DNA of 64,000 nt from Streptomyces resistomycificus (GTDB taxonomy: Bacteria > Actinomycetota > Actinomycetes > Streptomycetales > Streptomycetaceae): positions 1-64,000 of the forward strand of contig NZ_KQ948996.1 in assembly GCF_001514265.1 (NCBI RefSeq). Direction: 5' to 3'. The position numbers were made by a program, and so were the translations under genes. The notes under the pieces are model-generated. The model worked only from the letters and a program-made list of their open reading frames with translations. It did no database searches and had not been told where the DNA came from. This document shows, one piece after another, positions 35,564-43,938 of this stretch (position 1 is the stretch's first letter; each line of letters opens with the position of its first letter).

Positions 35564-36790
35564 TCAGCCGTCCAGGCGTACCGGGATCTCCTGCCAGCCG
35601 AACGCGATGAACGACGGAACCTGCCGCAACTCGTCCGCGTCGACGGCGAGCCGCAGGTCCGGGAACCGCTCGAACAGCGCCGGCAGCGCCGTCAGCGCCT
35701 CGGTACGGGCCAGCGGCGCACCGATGCACCGGTGCACTCCGATCCCGAACGACAGGTGGTCGTCGGCACCCCGGGCCACGTCGAAGGCGTCCGCGTCAGG
35801 GCCGTAGTGCGCGGGATCCAGTCCGGCCGCGGCGTACGTGGTGATGATGGCGTCCCCGGCCGGCACGGTCACGTCTCCGACAGTGAGGTCGGTGACGGCG
35901 AACCGCAGCGGCAGCGAGGCGATGGAGGGATGGACCCGCAGCGTCTCGTCGACGACGGCGTCCCAGCCGATCTCCCCGGACCGTACGGCGGCCAGCTGTT
36001 CGGGATGCCGCAGCAGGGCCACGACCGCGTTGCCGATGAGGTTGACGGTGGTCTCGAAACCGGCGCCGATGACCAGCAGCAGCGTGTACAGCAGCTCCTC
36101 GTCGCTGAGCCGGTCGCCGTCCTCGTCCCGGACCCGGATCAGCTCCGTGGTGAGGTCGTCACCGGGGTGCTCACTGCGGTGGGCGATGAGCGCGGGCAGC
36201 ACGGTGCCGATCTGCTGCTGCACGAACGCGGCGTGCTCCGGACTCGGGTCCGAGGTGTCCATGATCGCCGCGATCAGCCGCCCGGTGTCCGCCCGCAGCT
36301 CCTCGGGCACGCCGAACAGCTCGCAGATGATCTGCATCGGCAGCGGGTGGGCCAGCGCCGCCTTGAGGTCGACGACCTCGGCGTCGGAGCCCTTCAACGC
36401 GTCCAGCAGTTCCGCGGTGATGGCCTCCACCCGTGGCCGCATCGCCTCGGTGCGCCGGTGCGTGAAACTCGGCGCGACCAGCTGGCGCAGCCGCGCGTGG
36501 TCGGCACCGTACGTGGAGAGCATGTTGACCACGCCCACCCAGCCCAGCACCCAGCCCCAGGAGGGGTGTTCGCCGACCTCCGGCCACAGCCGCCAGTGTT
36601 TGCGCGGGTCCCTGCTGACCCTCGGGTCGAGTATGAGGCTTTTGAGGGTGTCGTACCCGGTGGGCGCCCAGGCGGGGATGCCGCCGGGCAGTTCGACGGG
36701 CACGATCGGGCCGAGGGCGCGCAGCCGGGCGCTCTCGCCGGCGATGTCGGCGCCGAACGGGTCGAGGGCGATGCGGTCGGTCACGGTCAC
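35564..36790 (-). CDS. cvnF: CvnF: cytochrome P450, CYP154-like
   Basis: 408 residues, GTG 36790 overlapping the cvnE stop (GTGA). All P450 elements are normal: I-helix VIGAGFETTVNLIGN (about 240), ExxR in DETLRVHPSIASLPLRFA, and haem loop FGIGVHRCIGAPLAR (about 350). The start DPFGADIAGESARLRALGP fits CYP154, the family that accompanies CYP157 in conservons. It is coupled to the EXXR-less P450 upstream, so the conservon GTPase system and two P450s form one transcript. Confidence 0.92.
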   Translation of the reverse strand: MTVTDRIALDPFGADIAGESARLRALGPIVPVELPGGIPAWAPTGYDTLKSLILDPRVSRDPRKHWRLWPEVGEHPSWGWVLGWVGVVNMLSTYGADHARLRQLVAPSFTHRRTEAMRPRVEAITAELLDALKGSDAEVVDLKAALAHPLPMQIICELFGVPEELRADTGRLIAAIMDTSDPSPEHAAFVQQQIGTVLPALIAHRSEHPGDDLTTELIRVRDEDGDRLSDEELLYTLLLVIGAGFETTVNLIGNAVVALLRHPEQLAAVRSGEIGWDAVVDETLRVHPSIASLPLRFAVTDLTVGDVTVPAGDAIITTYAAAGLDPAHYGPDADAFDVARGADDHLSFGIGVHRCIGAPLARTEALTALPALFERFPDLRLAVDADELRQVPSFIAFGWQEIPVRLDG

Positions 36791-37977
36791 GACGGATCTC
36801 CTGGCTGGTCGGGTGAACGGGGGCTGAAGCGGACGGGCAGTGAGGTCAGTGAGCGGTGGAAGGGGCCGGGCCGCCAGCTGAGCCGTTCGCGGGGCAGGAC
36901 CGGTTCCAGGTCGGGCAGCCACTGGGTGAGCCGCTCGATCGCCTCGGTGGCGATGAGCAGCGTGTGCTGTCTGACCGGGCAGGCGTGCGGGCCCGCCGAC
37001 CACGACAGGTGCGAGGCGTCCTTGGGGTGGCGGCCGTCGGTGACCTCCTGCTCGGCGGTGTGCGCGAGGGCGCCGTAGGAGATCACGACCGGGACCGCTG
37101 CCCTGATCCACGTACCGTGGAACGTCACGGGCCTGCGGGCGTAGTGGATGCCGTAGTTCGCCAGCGGCGTCTCGTGGTGGAGCACCTCGACCACGGCGTC
37201 CATCACGGGTCGGGCACCGCTGGTGAGGGTGGAGTAGTACAGCGGGTTGCCGAGGATCCGGGACAGCGCGTTGGACACCAGGTTCGCGGTCGGCTCGTGC
37301 CCGGCGCCGAGGGTGAGGAACACCTGCCAGGTGACCTCCTCCGGGGTCAGCCCGGCGGGGTGGTCCAGGAGCCAGCTCGGCAGGTCGTCGCCGCGCCGCT
37401 CCGCCTTGGCGGCGATGAGACCGAGGACGTAGCCGCCGAACTCGGCCTCGCCTTCAGCCGCTTGGGAGCCGCCCTCCATCATCTTGCCGAGCGCCGATTC
37501 GAGCCGGTCGCTCTGGCTGTCCGGCAGCCCGAAGAGGCTGTTGAACACCAGCGCCATCAGCGGTCGGGCGAACTCGCCCACCAGATCGGCCCGGCCTCGT
37601 GGCCCGATCCGGCCGACCAGCACCCGCACCGCCCCGTGCACCCGTGCCCGCAGGTCGTGCGGCTCGATCCGCTCGAAGGTGTCGATCAGCGAGCGGCGGT
37701 AGCGGACGTGGGCGGTCCCGTCCGCGAACAGGGAGTTGGGCCGCCAGCGCATCATGCCCAGCACCGGCGTGTCGTCGGCGACCGTCGACTCCCAGGGCCG
37801 CGGGTCGTGCGAGAACGTCTCCGTGTCGTGCAGCAGGTTCAGCGCGGCCCGCCGGTCCGTGACGACGTACGCCGGCACACCGGGCGCCAACTCCGCCCAG
37901 CCGACCGGGCCTTGGGCGCGCAGGTCGGCGTAGTAGCGGTACGGGTCCAGGGCGAAGCCGTCCTCCCACAGCCGCAC
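36787..37977 (-). CDS. cvnE: CvnE: atypical cytochrome P450, CYP157-like (EXXR missing)
   Basis: 396 residues from GTG 37977. The P450 fold is clear (DPYRYYADLRAQGPVGWAELAPG, ADGTAHVRYRRSLIDTFE). The oxygen-binding helix is LGAGHEPTAN, and the K-helix reads VVEVLHHETPLAN, so the Arg of ExxR is His. The haem loop is WSAGPHACPVRQH with the Cys kept but the flanking Phe-Gly and Gly lost. Loss of EXXR is known for conservon CYP157 proteins. The gene probably began at TTG 38021 (TTGA over the cvnD stop): one C fewer in the C6 run at 38007-38012 gives an in-frame MTTYPLAGISRSAPVRLWEDG start. Confidence 0.88.
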   Translation of the reverse strand: MRLWEDGFALDPYRYYADLRAQGPVGWAELAPGVPAYVVTDRRAALNLLHDTETFSHDPRPWESTVADDTPVLGMMRWRPNSLFADGTAHVRYRRSLIDTFERIEPHDLRARVHGAVRVLVGRIGPRGRADLVGEFARPLMALVFNSLFGLPDSQSDRLESALGKMMEGGSQAAEGEAEFGGYVLGLIAAKAERRGDDLPSWLLDHPAGLTPEEVTWQVFLTLGAGHEPTANLVSNALSRILGNPLYYSTLTSGARPVMDAVVEVLHHETPLANYGIHYARRPVTFHGTWIRAAVPVVISYGALAHTAEQEVTDGRHPKDASHLSWSAGPHACPVRQHTLLIATEAIERLTQWLPDLEPVLPRERLSWRPGPFHRSLTSLPVRFSPRSPDQPGDPS

Positions 37978-38016
37978 GGGCGCGGAGCGGGAGATGCCGG
38001 CCAGGGGGGTAGGTGG

Positions 38017-38625
38017 TCAACGGTGCTCCGGAGGGTGGCGGTCGATCAGGTGGTGGACCAGCGCCAGCAGCGCGTCGATCGAGGCGTTCGCGTCCCGGGC
38101 GTCGCACGTCACCATGGGCGTGCCCGGCTCCAGGTCCAGGGCCGCTCGCAGCTGCGCGTCGGTGTGGTGGTCGGGCGCGTCGGGGAAGGCGTTGAAGGCC
38201 ACCGCGTACGGCAGCCCGGTCTCCTCCACCAGCCCGAGCACGTCGAACGACGCGTCGATCCGGCGGCTGTCGACCAGGACGAGGGCGCCGAGCGCCCCGT
38301 AGGCGATGTCCTCCCACAGCGAGCGGAACCGCTCCTGTCCTGGGGTGCCGAACAGGTAGAGCACGATCCCGCCCGGCAGGCTGATCCGCCCGAAGTCGAT
38401 GGCGACCGTGGTGGTCGACTTCTCCCTGACCCCGTCGAGATCGTCCACCTGCGCGGACGCCTCGCTGAGGAGTTCCTCGGTGTGCAGTGGGCGGATCTCC
38501 GACACCGAGTCGATGAGCGTGGTCTTGCCCACCCCGAAGGGGCCCGCGACGAGGATCTTCACCAGGTCGCGGGCGGTGTCGGGCAGGTGGATGCCGTCAG
38601 TGGTGCTTGAGGGCGCGGAGGCCAT
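38017..38625 (-). CDS. cvnD: CvnD: conservon small GTPase
   Basis: 202 residues, ATG 38625, overlapping the end of cvnC. G1 is VAGPFGVGKTTLI (about 25-37), G3 is YLFGTPGQERFRSLW (about 87-100), and FNAFPDA stands at the base-recognition region. This is the MglA-like/Ras-type GTPase of conservons, thought to work with the CvnB roadblock protein and CvnA at the membrane. The stop overlaps the probable original start of cvnE. Confidence 0.96.
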   Translation of the reverse strand: MASAPSSTTDGIHLPDTARDLVKILVAGPFGVGKTTLIDSVSEIRPLHTEELLSEASAQVDDLDGVREKSTTTVAIDFGRISLPGGIVLYLFGTPGQERFRSLWEDIAYGALGALVLVDSRRIDASFDVLGLVEETGLPYAVAFNAFPDAPDHHTDAQLRAALDLEPGTPMVTCDARDANASIDALLALVHHLIDRHPPEHR

Positions 38626-38971
38626 CGGCCACTCTCTTCAGCAGGTCGGGGTCGAAGCGTCGGGCGGGCGGGATGGGCGCACGGGCCGACGCGAGGTCAC
38701 GGTCGATCAGGTCGGCGGCCAGGACGCGTACCGCGGACACCGGCAGCCGCAGCAGGGCCGCGGCTTCCACCACCGTCAGCGATCCGCCGTCCAGGGCGTC
38801 CAGCAGGGAGAGGGCGGCGGCCGGCAGCCCGGCGGACGGGCCCGCGGGCACCGGCAGACGGCTGCCGGTGAGGACCGACAGCCGCTCCAGCTGCGGACGG
38901 CTGGAGCGGGTCACGCCACCGGTCGACAGGTAGGCGGGAACCAGAGGACGGCCGGCCCGGCGGCCGGTCAT
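38597..38971 (-). CDS. cvnC: CvnC: DUF742 conservon protein
   Basis: 124 residues; ATG 38971 overlaps the cvnB stop (ATGA). It has the DUF742 pattern VPAYLSTGGVTRSSRPQLERLSVLT, a winged-helix-like middle (SLTVVEAAALLRLPVSAVRVLAADLI), and the end FDPDLLKRVADGLRALKHH. DUF742 proteins are constant conservon partners between roadblock and GTPase genes. Confidence 0.94.
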   Translation of the reverse strand: MTGRRAGRPLVPAYLSTGGVTRSSRPQLERLSVLTGSRLPVPAGPSAGLPAAALSLLDALDGGSLTVVEAAALLRLPVSAVRVLAADLIDRDLASARAPIPPARRFDPDLLKRVADGLRALKHH

Positions 38972-39390
38972 GCCGGCGCGCCGCCGTCGGCCCCTCGGGC
39001 CGCCGCGGCCATCGCCTTCTCGCCCAGCCGCGCCACCTGCGAGTGCACCCGGTGCGCGAGCAGGTCCAGACGCACCTCGCCGTCCCCGTAGGCGGCCACG
39101 CAGGTGCCGTGGTCCGTGGGCACGATCAGGACGTAGCCGTGGTCCGACTCGACGACCACCTGCCGTACCTCGGCCCGGTCGGCGTCGGCGAACGCGGCGG
39201 CGGCCGTACGGCACGCCCCCTGCACGGTGCTCGTGATGGCGGCGACCCGCTCGGCCGAGGCCTGCGAGAGCGCCTCCGTGTACCCCGTCACCAGTCCGTC
39301 CCGGGTCAGCAGCACGGCGGCGACGACGTGCGGTACCTGCAGGATCGGTTCGAGCACCCATGCCGAGTCGCCCGCATCGCGGCTGGTCAT
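38968..39390 (-). CDS. cvnB: CvnB: roadblock/LC7-domain protein
   Basis: 140 residues, ATG 39390, overlapping the cvnA stop. The Roadblock/LC7 fold is clear: WVLEPILQVPHVVAAVLLTRDGLVTGYTEALSQASAERVAAITSTVQG (about 11-58) and GYVLIVPTDHGTCVAAYGDGEVRLDLLAHRVHSQVARLGE. Such proteins act as GTPase-activating or scaffold partners (compare MglB with MglA). It belongs to the conservon complex at the membrane. Confidence 0.95.
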   Translation of the reverse strand: MTSRDAGDSAWVLEPILQVPHVVAAVLLTRDGLVTGYTEALSQASAERVAAITSTVQGACRTAAAAFADADRAEVRQVVVESDHGYVLIVPTDHGTCVAAYGDGEVRLDLLAHRVHSQVARLGEKAMAAAARGADGGAPA

Positions 39391-40859
39391 CGAGCCGCCC
39401 CTCCTTCGTGGTCGGTGTGTTCGCTGTCGTACGCGCTGTGTTCTCTTACGGAGGGCTCCTCCCGCGGGGCTCCGTGGGCGCCGCCGGTGTCCGCGCGGGC
39501 CGCGGCGGTGCCGGACTGCAGCGCGCCGAGCGCGGCCGCGGCGTCCTCCGGGCGACGCGTCGAACGCTCCGCGGCGGGTGCGACGGGGACAGAGGGGGCC
39601 GGGGCGGAGGAGGCCGGCGCGGAGGCCCGGGCGCGGCGCCGCCGCTGCGGCAGACCGCCCCCGTCCGGCGCCGGAGTGCGATGTCCCGGTTCGGAGGCGG
39701 AGGCTTCGCTGCTCCGCTCGGGCCCGTAGGCGTGGCTCTGCTCGGTACCGTACGCGTGGGACGGCGCGCCGGTGGTCTCCCGTGCGTCGCGGGTCGAGCG
39801 CGGGGCGCTCGCCGCGGGCGGCTGCTCGACGGGGTCGATGCGGCTCAGGAGGTGGCTCTCCACCCGCAGCACCGCACGCACACCGCCGTACGGTGACGGC
39901 GAGGACAGGTCCACGCCCAGGTCGAACTGCCGGGTCAGCTGTCCGATCGCGGCGAGTCCCATACGGGGCGGATCACCGAGGTCGGTGAGCAGGATCGGCT
40001 GGGCACCGGCCACCAGCCGTTGCGCGCGGGCCCGTTCGTCCTGCGTCATGCCCACACCGGCGTCGTCGACGGTGACGCACACGCCGTGATGCACGTGTTC
40101 CAGGTTCACCACGACGTCGGTGTCCGGCGCGGAGTGCCGCAGCGCGTTGTCGAGGAGCTCCGCGACGATGATCGCGACCGGTTCGACGGCGTGCGAGACC
40201 AGCGCGGTGCCCGCTTCGAGATGGTTGTGGACCCGCACCCGCTGGTACCCCGCGAGCCGGGCCTGTCCGCCGGTCACCGCGTCCACCAGATGTGACTCCT
40301 CGCGGGCCAGCCCGACCCAGGCCCCGCACACCACCGCGGCCACCTGCGCCCGGCGCAGCGACTGCTCGTTCTCGTGGTCGAGACGGAACAGTGTCTGCGC
40401 CAACTCCGGTTCGTCGTAGCGCTGTTGGAGTTCGTGCAACGCGTCCTGGAGCCGGTACAGGGCCGCCTGGATCTCACGGGTGGCCCCGCGCATACCGGCC
40501 TGCGCGGCCGCGTCGACGCGGGTGCGCTGCGCGGCCAGCTCGGCCCGCGAGGCCCGCAGCACGTTCTCCAGGGCGAGGCCCAGCGGTGTTCCGGTGGTCT
40601 GTGGTCGGAGGGGGCCGGGGACGGCCACGTGCGGGTGGGCCAGACGGCGGGCGGCGGCGGGCAGGCGCTGCGCCGCCAGATGCTCCACTTCGACCGTGAA
40701 CACCCGCGCCAGGCCGTCAAGTTGGCTGCGCAGGGCGGTGATCTCCGTGCGCTGCGCGGCCCGTTGGCGTCGCGACCGTATGAGCCCGCCGCCGAGGGCG
40801 AGCGCGGACAGCGTGCCGGCCGCGAGACCACCGGTCACCAGGTCCGGTAATTCGATCAT
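39387..40859 (-). CDS. cvnA: CvnA: conservon sensor-kinase-like membrane protein with a TTA codon
   Basis: 490 residues; ATG 40859. Residues 7-28 form one membrane helix (LVTGGLAAGTLSALALGGGLI). A long coiled segment (about 30-190) leads to a GHKL ATPase domain with intact N-box VAELLDNALRHSAP (about 230) and TVDDAGVGM. The last ~150 residues are disordered (Pro/Ala/Arg/Glu, two SHAYG copies). Codon 4 is TTA (minus strand of 40848-40850), the rare leucine codon read by the bldA tRNA, so translation may be linked to differentiation. Confidence 0.94.
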   Translation of the reverse strand: MIELPDLVTGGLAAGTLSALALGGGLIRSRRQRAAQRTEITALRSQLDGLARVFTVEVEHLAAQRLPAAARRLAHPHVAVPGPLRPQTTGTPLGLALENVLRASRAELAAQRTRVDAAAQAGMRGATREIQAALYRLQDALHELQQRYDEPELAQTLFRLDHENEQSLRRAQVAAVVCGAWVGLAREESHLVDAVTGGQARLAGYQRVRVHNHLEAGTALVSHAVEPVAIIVAELLDNALRHSAPDTDVVVNLEHVHHGVCVTVDDAGVGMTQDERARAQRLVAGAQPILLTDLGDPPRMGLAAIGQLTRQFDLGVDLSSPSPYGGVRAVLRVESHLLSRIDPVEQPPAASAPRSTRDARETTGAPSHAYGTEQSHAYGPERSSEASASEPGHRTPAPDGGGLPQRRRRARASAPASSAPAPSVPVAPAAERSTRRPEDAAAALGALQSGTAAARADTGGAHGAPREEPSVREHSAYDSEHTDHEGGAAR

Positions 40860-41209
40860 CGAATCGGTTCCAAGGGGAAGTCGGGGAGAGGTCCGGGGGA
40901 GGCGTGGAGAAGTCGGGCAGCACGAAGCACGAAGCCTCCACACGTGGCGCTCGCAGCACAGTACACACCGTCATCGACCGGTCTCGCACGGTCGATGGGC
41001 ACATCGTTCCGAAAGTGTCCGAGCTCTGTTCGCTTCTGTGGCAACTGTCGGAATTGCTGGGTGGTGTGCCCTGTCGCCGTTCTCCTGGGCGGGTGCCCTG
41101 GAGGACGGCGACAGGGCCTTTCGGTGTCGTGCGACACGATGACTGCCGCCCCTGCGCCCGCTACCGTACTCGGCAGTAACTCCCTCGACACCGCAGGAGG
41201 CCAGGCGCC
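40860..41209. other. 350-bp divergent intergenic region (cvnA / hydrolase)
   Basis: This region holds the promoters of cvnA and of the alpha/beta hydrolase gene plus a large hairpin at 41068-41117. No protein-coding gene was recognised. ACTCGGCAGTAAC lies near the hydrolase start. The region could also encode a small RNA ending at the hairpin. Confidence 0.4.
41068..41117 (+). other. Large hairpin in the cvnA/hydrolase intergenic region
   Basis: The arms GCCCTGTCGCCGT (41068-41080) and ACGGCGACAGGGC (41105-41117) are perfectly complementary. They extend inward through TCTCC/GGAGG with one G.T pair, giving an 18-bp stem and a 14-base loop. CCTTTCGG follows on the plus strand, as after a terminator, yet no annotated gene ends here. 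Confidence 0.7.
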
Positions 41210-41989
41210 ATGCCCCAGCTCGCCCTCGACGCCGCCACGCTGACGTACGACGACGAGGGTCCCCGCGAGAGCGAGGCCATCCCGCTGGTCTTCCTCCACG
41301 GCTGGACGGCCGACCGCCACCGCTGGGACCACCAGATGGCCCACTTCGCCCCGCGACGGCGCGTGATCCGACTCGACCTGCGCGGCCACGGCGAGAGCCG
41401 CGGATCCGGCGCCCGCACCATCGACGACCTGGCCACGGACGTCCTGACCCTCCTCGACCACCTGAAGGTCGACCGGTTCGTACCCGTCGGCCACTCCATG
41501 GGCGGCATGATCGCGCAGACCATCGCCCTCGCCCACCCCGAGCGGGTCGAACGCATGGTGCTGGTGAACTCCATCAGCAAGATGACCTACAGCCGGGGCA
41601 GGGGCCTGCTGATGGCGGCCTCCACCCTGGTCCCGTTCAAGCTGTTCGTCGCCGCCAACATCCAGCGCGCCTTCGCCCCCGGCCACCCCCGCGAGGAGAT
41701 CCGGTCCTACATCGGCGCCTCGGCGGCCACCCCGCGCGAGGTCGTCATGACGCTCTACGGGGCCATGCGGGCCTTCGACGTCCTGGACCGCGTGCCCGAG
41801 ATCGCCGCCCCCACCCTGCTGGTGCACGGCTACCACGACGTCCAACTGCCCGTCGCCCAGATGCTGCGGATGGCGAAGGCCTACCCGGACGCGGTCGTCC
41901 GCATCCTGGACGCCGGTCACGAACTCCCCGTGGAGAAGCCCGCCGAACTCACCTCCGTCCTCGATCGATTCCTCAACTCCGGTGACTGA
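41210..41989 (+). CDS. Alpha/beta hydrolase
   Basis: 259 residues, ATG 41210 with GGAGGCCAGG upstream. The core is VFLHGWTADRHRWDHQM (oxyanion HG), LDLRGHGESRG, and the nucleophile elbow PVGHSMGGMIAQ (Ser about 101). The acid is in VHGYHDVQLP and the His in DAGHELPVEKP (about 243). Typical of haloperoxidase-like or esterase hydrolases. Substrate unknown; divergent from the conservon. Confidence 0.93.
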   Translation: MPQLALDAATLTYDDEGPRESEAIPLVFLHGWTADRHRWDHQMAHFAPRRRVIRLDLRGHGESRGSGARTIDDLATDVLTLLDHLKVDRFVPVGHSMGGMIAQTIALAHPERVERMVLVNSISKMTYSRGRGLLMAASTLVPFKLFVAANIQRAFAPGHPREEIRSYIGASAATPREVVMTLYGAMRAFDVLDRVPEIAAPTLLVHGYHDVQLPVAQMLRMAKAYPDAVVRILDAGHELPVEKPAELTSVLDRFLNSGD

Positions 41990-42127
41990 CCAGCCACTTC
42001 GACGGAGTCGTCCACTCCGCGTCCGCGTTCCGTAACGCACCTCGCCGGCCTACAACCGGGCCCGGGGGACGTGGGTCGAACCCTGTGACTCGACAGCTGC
42101 AGGAGCCGTCGGGAAACGGGGGAGAAC

Positions 42128-42556
42128 ATGAACGTCATTCAGCGTGCCGCGACCGTGGGAGCCGTCACCGCCGCGGTGGTCGGTGGCACGGCGCTCGTCG
42201 CACCGCAGGCGGGCGCGGCGACCGTCGCCAAGTACAACGGGGTCTGCGGGACCGGCTACGCGGTCGTCGACTCGGCACCGGTCGGCACGGCGGGAACGGT
42301 GTTCCTCACGTACAACCCGTCGACCGGACGGGACTGCGTGGTCACCGTGCGCGCGCGAGCCGGCAGCGCCGTGGACATGCTGGCGGCGGTCACGGACGCC
42401 GTGGACGTGGACGCCGAGTTCGACAGCGGGAACTACACCACCTACGCCGGTCCGGTGTACATCGGCCACCCCGGCCACTGCGTGAGCTACTGGGGGCGGA
42501 TCGGCAGCCAGAGCGGCGGGGCGGACAACGTGCACTGCCTGCCCGTCACCGACTGA
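42128..42556 (+). CDS. Secreted SapA-like (spore-associated) protein
   Basis: 142 residues, ATG 42128 (GGGGGAGAAC upstream). The signal peptide runs MNVIQRAATVGAVTAAVVGG to about residue 33 (AGA-AT). The mature part has YNGVCGTGYAVVDSAPVGTAGTVFLTYNPSTGRDCVVTVRARAG, which resembles Streptomyces spore-associated SapA-type proteins. Four Cys residues (GVCG, GRDC, GHCV, VHCL) could form two disulfides. It is exported; the role on the cell or spore surface is unproven. Confidence 0.7.
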   Translation: MNVIQRAATVGAVTAAVVGGTALVAPQAGAATVAKYNGVCGTGYAVVDSAPVGTAGTVFLTYNPSTGRDCVVTVRARAGSAVDMLAAVTDAVDVDAEFDSGNYTTYAGPVYIGHPGHCVSYWGRIGSQSGGADNVHCLPVTD

Positions 42557-42682
42557 CGCCACCCGCCCGCCGGGGCACGCGCGGCGCCACGAATGGGCCG
42601 TATGCAGCAGCACGAGGGGCAGTCGGCACACGTCTCCGGTGAGGCTGGGTTCCGCGACCCAGCCTCACCCTCAGGAGCCGCC

Positions 42683-43870
42683 ATGTCCCTGCGCCCCGCA
42701 CCGTCCCGCCGCCCACGGCTACGGGCGGTGTCCGTCCTCGCGGTCTGCCTGGCCGCCCTGGCCCCGGCCGCCGTCAGCACCGCCGCCGACGCCGGCCCGC
42801 CGTCGCCCGGCGACAGCGAGCTGCGACAGCAGCTCGACCGGTTCGTGCGCAGCCCGGGCGGCCCGCCCGGCGCCATCGCCGTGCTGCGGCGCGGCCACGA
42901 CCAGCAGATCGTGCGCGCCGGGGTCGCCGACCTCGCCACCGGTCGGCCACCCCGCCCGGACGACCACATGCGCATCGCGAGCACGGCGAAGGCCTTCAGC
43001 GGGGCGGTGGCCCTGTCCCTGGTCGACCGCGGTGCCCTGCGGCTGGACGACACCCTGCGCCGGCGGCTGCCGAACCTTCCCGACGCCTGGGGCTCCGTCA
43101 CCCTCCGCCAGCTGTTGAACCACACCAGCGGCCTGCCCGACTACACGGAGAGCCCCGCGTTCGTCGAGGAACTCCTCGCCGACCCCCGTCACCGTTTCGA
43201 CTCGCGCCGCCTGCTCGACTACGTGGCCGACGAACCCCTGCGGTTCCGGCCGGGCACGCGGTACCTCTACTCCAACTCGGACAACATCGCCGTAGCCCTG
43301 ATGGCGGAAGCCGTCACCGGCACCCGGTACGAACGACTGCTGCGCGAGCTGGTCTACGAGCCGCTGCGGCTGCGCGACACCAGCCTGCCGAGCGGCTACC
43401 AGATGCCCGAGCCCTATCTGCACGGTTACGACGTGACGCCGCCGGGGCCCCCGGAGGACGTCAGCGAGGTCCTCAGCGCCTCCGGCGTGTGGGCGTCCGG
43501 AGGCATCGTCTCCACCCCCGCCGACATGACCCGCTTCATCCGCGGCTACGCGTCCGGCGCGCTCTACGGCAAGGCGGTCGTCCGGGAACAGCGCCGCTGG
43601 ATCGCCGGCGCGTCCGAGCCCGCCGGTCCGGGACGCAACACCGCGGGGCTGGCCATCTTCCGCTACGCGACCCGGTGCGGTGTCGTGCTGGGGCACACCG
43701 GCAACTTCCCCGGCTACACCCAGCTGATCGCCGCCACCCCGGACGGCAGCCGCTCGCTGACCTTCTCCGTCACCACCCAGATCAACCGCACCCTGGCGCC
43801 CGAGAAGCTGCGCCAACTGCGGGACATCCAGGAGAACTTCGTCTGCGCGCTGCTGCGCGGCGGACACTGA
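42683..43870 (+). CDS. Secreted serine hydrolase (class C beta-lactamase/D-Ala-D-Ala carboxypeptidase family)
   Basis: 395 residues, ATG 42683 with CAGGAGCC upstream. The signal peptide ends near residue 38 (VSTAADA). The active-site motifs are RIASTAKAF (SxxK, about 96), YLYSNSDN (YxN, about 193) and LGHTGNFPG (HxG, about 345). The family includes R61-type DD-peptidases and esterases. It is exported and probably acts on cell wall peptides or a secreted ester. A hairpin terminator lies just after the stop. Confidence 0.93.
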   Translation: MSLRPAPSRRPRLRAVSVLAVCLAALAPAAVSTAADAGPPSPGDSELRQQLDRFVRSPGGPPGAIAVLRRGHDQQIVRAGVADLATGRPPRPDDHMRIASTAKAFSGAVALSLVDRGALRLDDTLRRRLPNLPDAWGSVTLRQLLNHTSGLPDYTESPAFVEELLADPRHRFDSRRLLDYVADEPLRFRPGTRYLYSNSDNIAVALMAEAVTGTRYERLLRELVYEPLRLRDTSLPSGYQMPEPYLHGYDVTPPGPPEDVSEVLSASGVWASGGIVSTPADMTRFIRGYASGALYGKAVVREQRRWIAGASEPAGPGRNTAGLAIFRYATRCGVVLGHTGNFPGYTQLIAATPDGSRSLTFSVTTQINRTLAPEKLRQLRDIQENFVCALLRGGH

Positions 43871-43884
43871 GGCTCACGACCGAC

Positions 43885-43914
43885 GGGGTGTACCCGGTCA
43901 CCCGGGTACACCCC
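43885..43914. terminator. Bidirectional terminator between serine hydrolase and SH3-like gene
   Basis: The arms GGGGTGTACCCGG (43885-43897) and CCGGGTACACCCC (43902-43914) are exact complements with a 4-base loop. It lies 14 bp after the hydrolase stop and 24 bp after the convergent minus-strand stop at 43939. Confidence 0.85.
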
Positions 43915-43938
43915 ACGAACGTCCTGCTGCGACGGACC

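Noticed and set aside
38017..38030. Separate short gene starting TTG-ACC-ACC-TAC at the cvnD end
   Set aside because: It is better explained as the original cvnE start put out of frame by one C; the alternative frame runs only as a P450 shadow.
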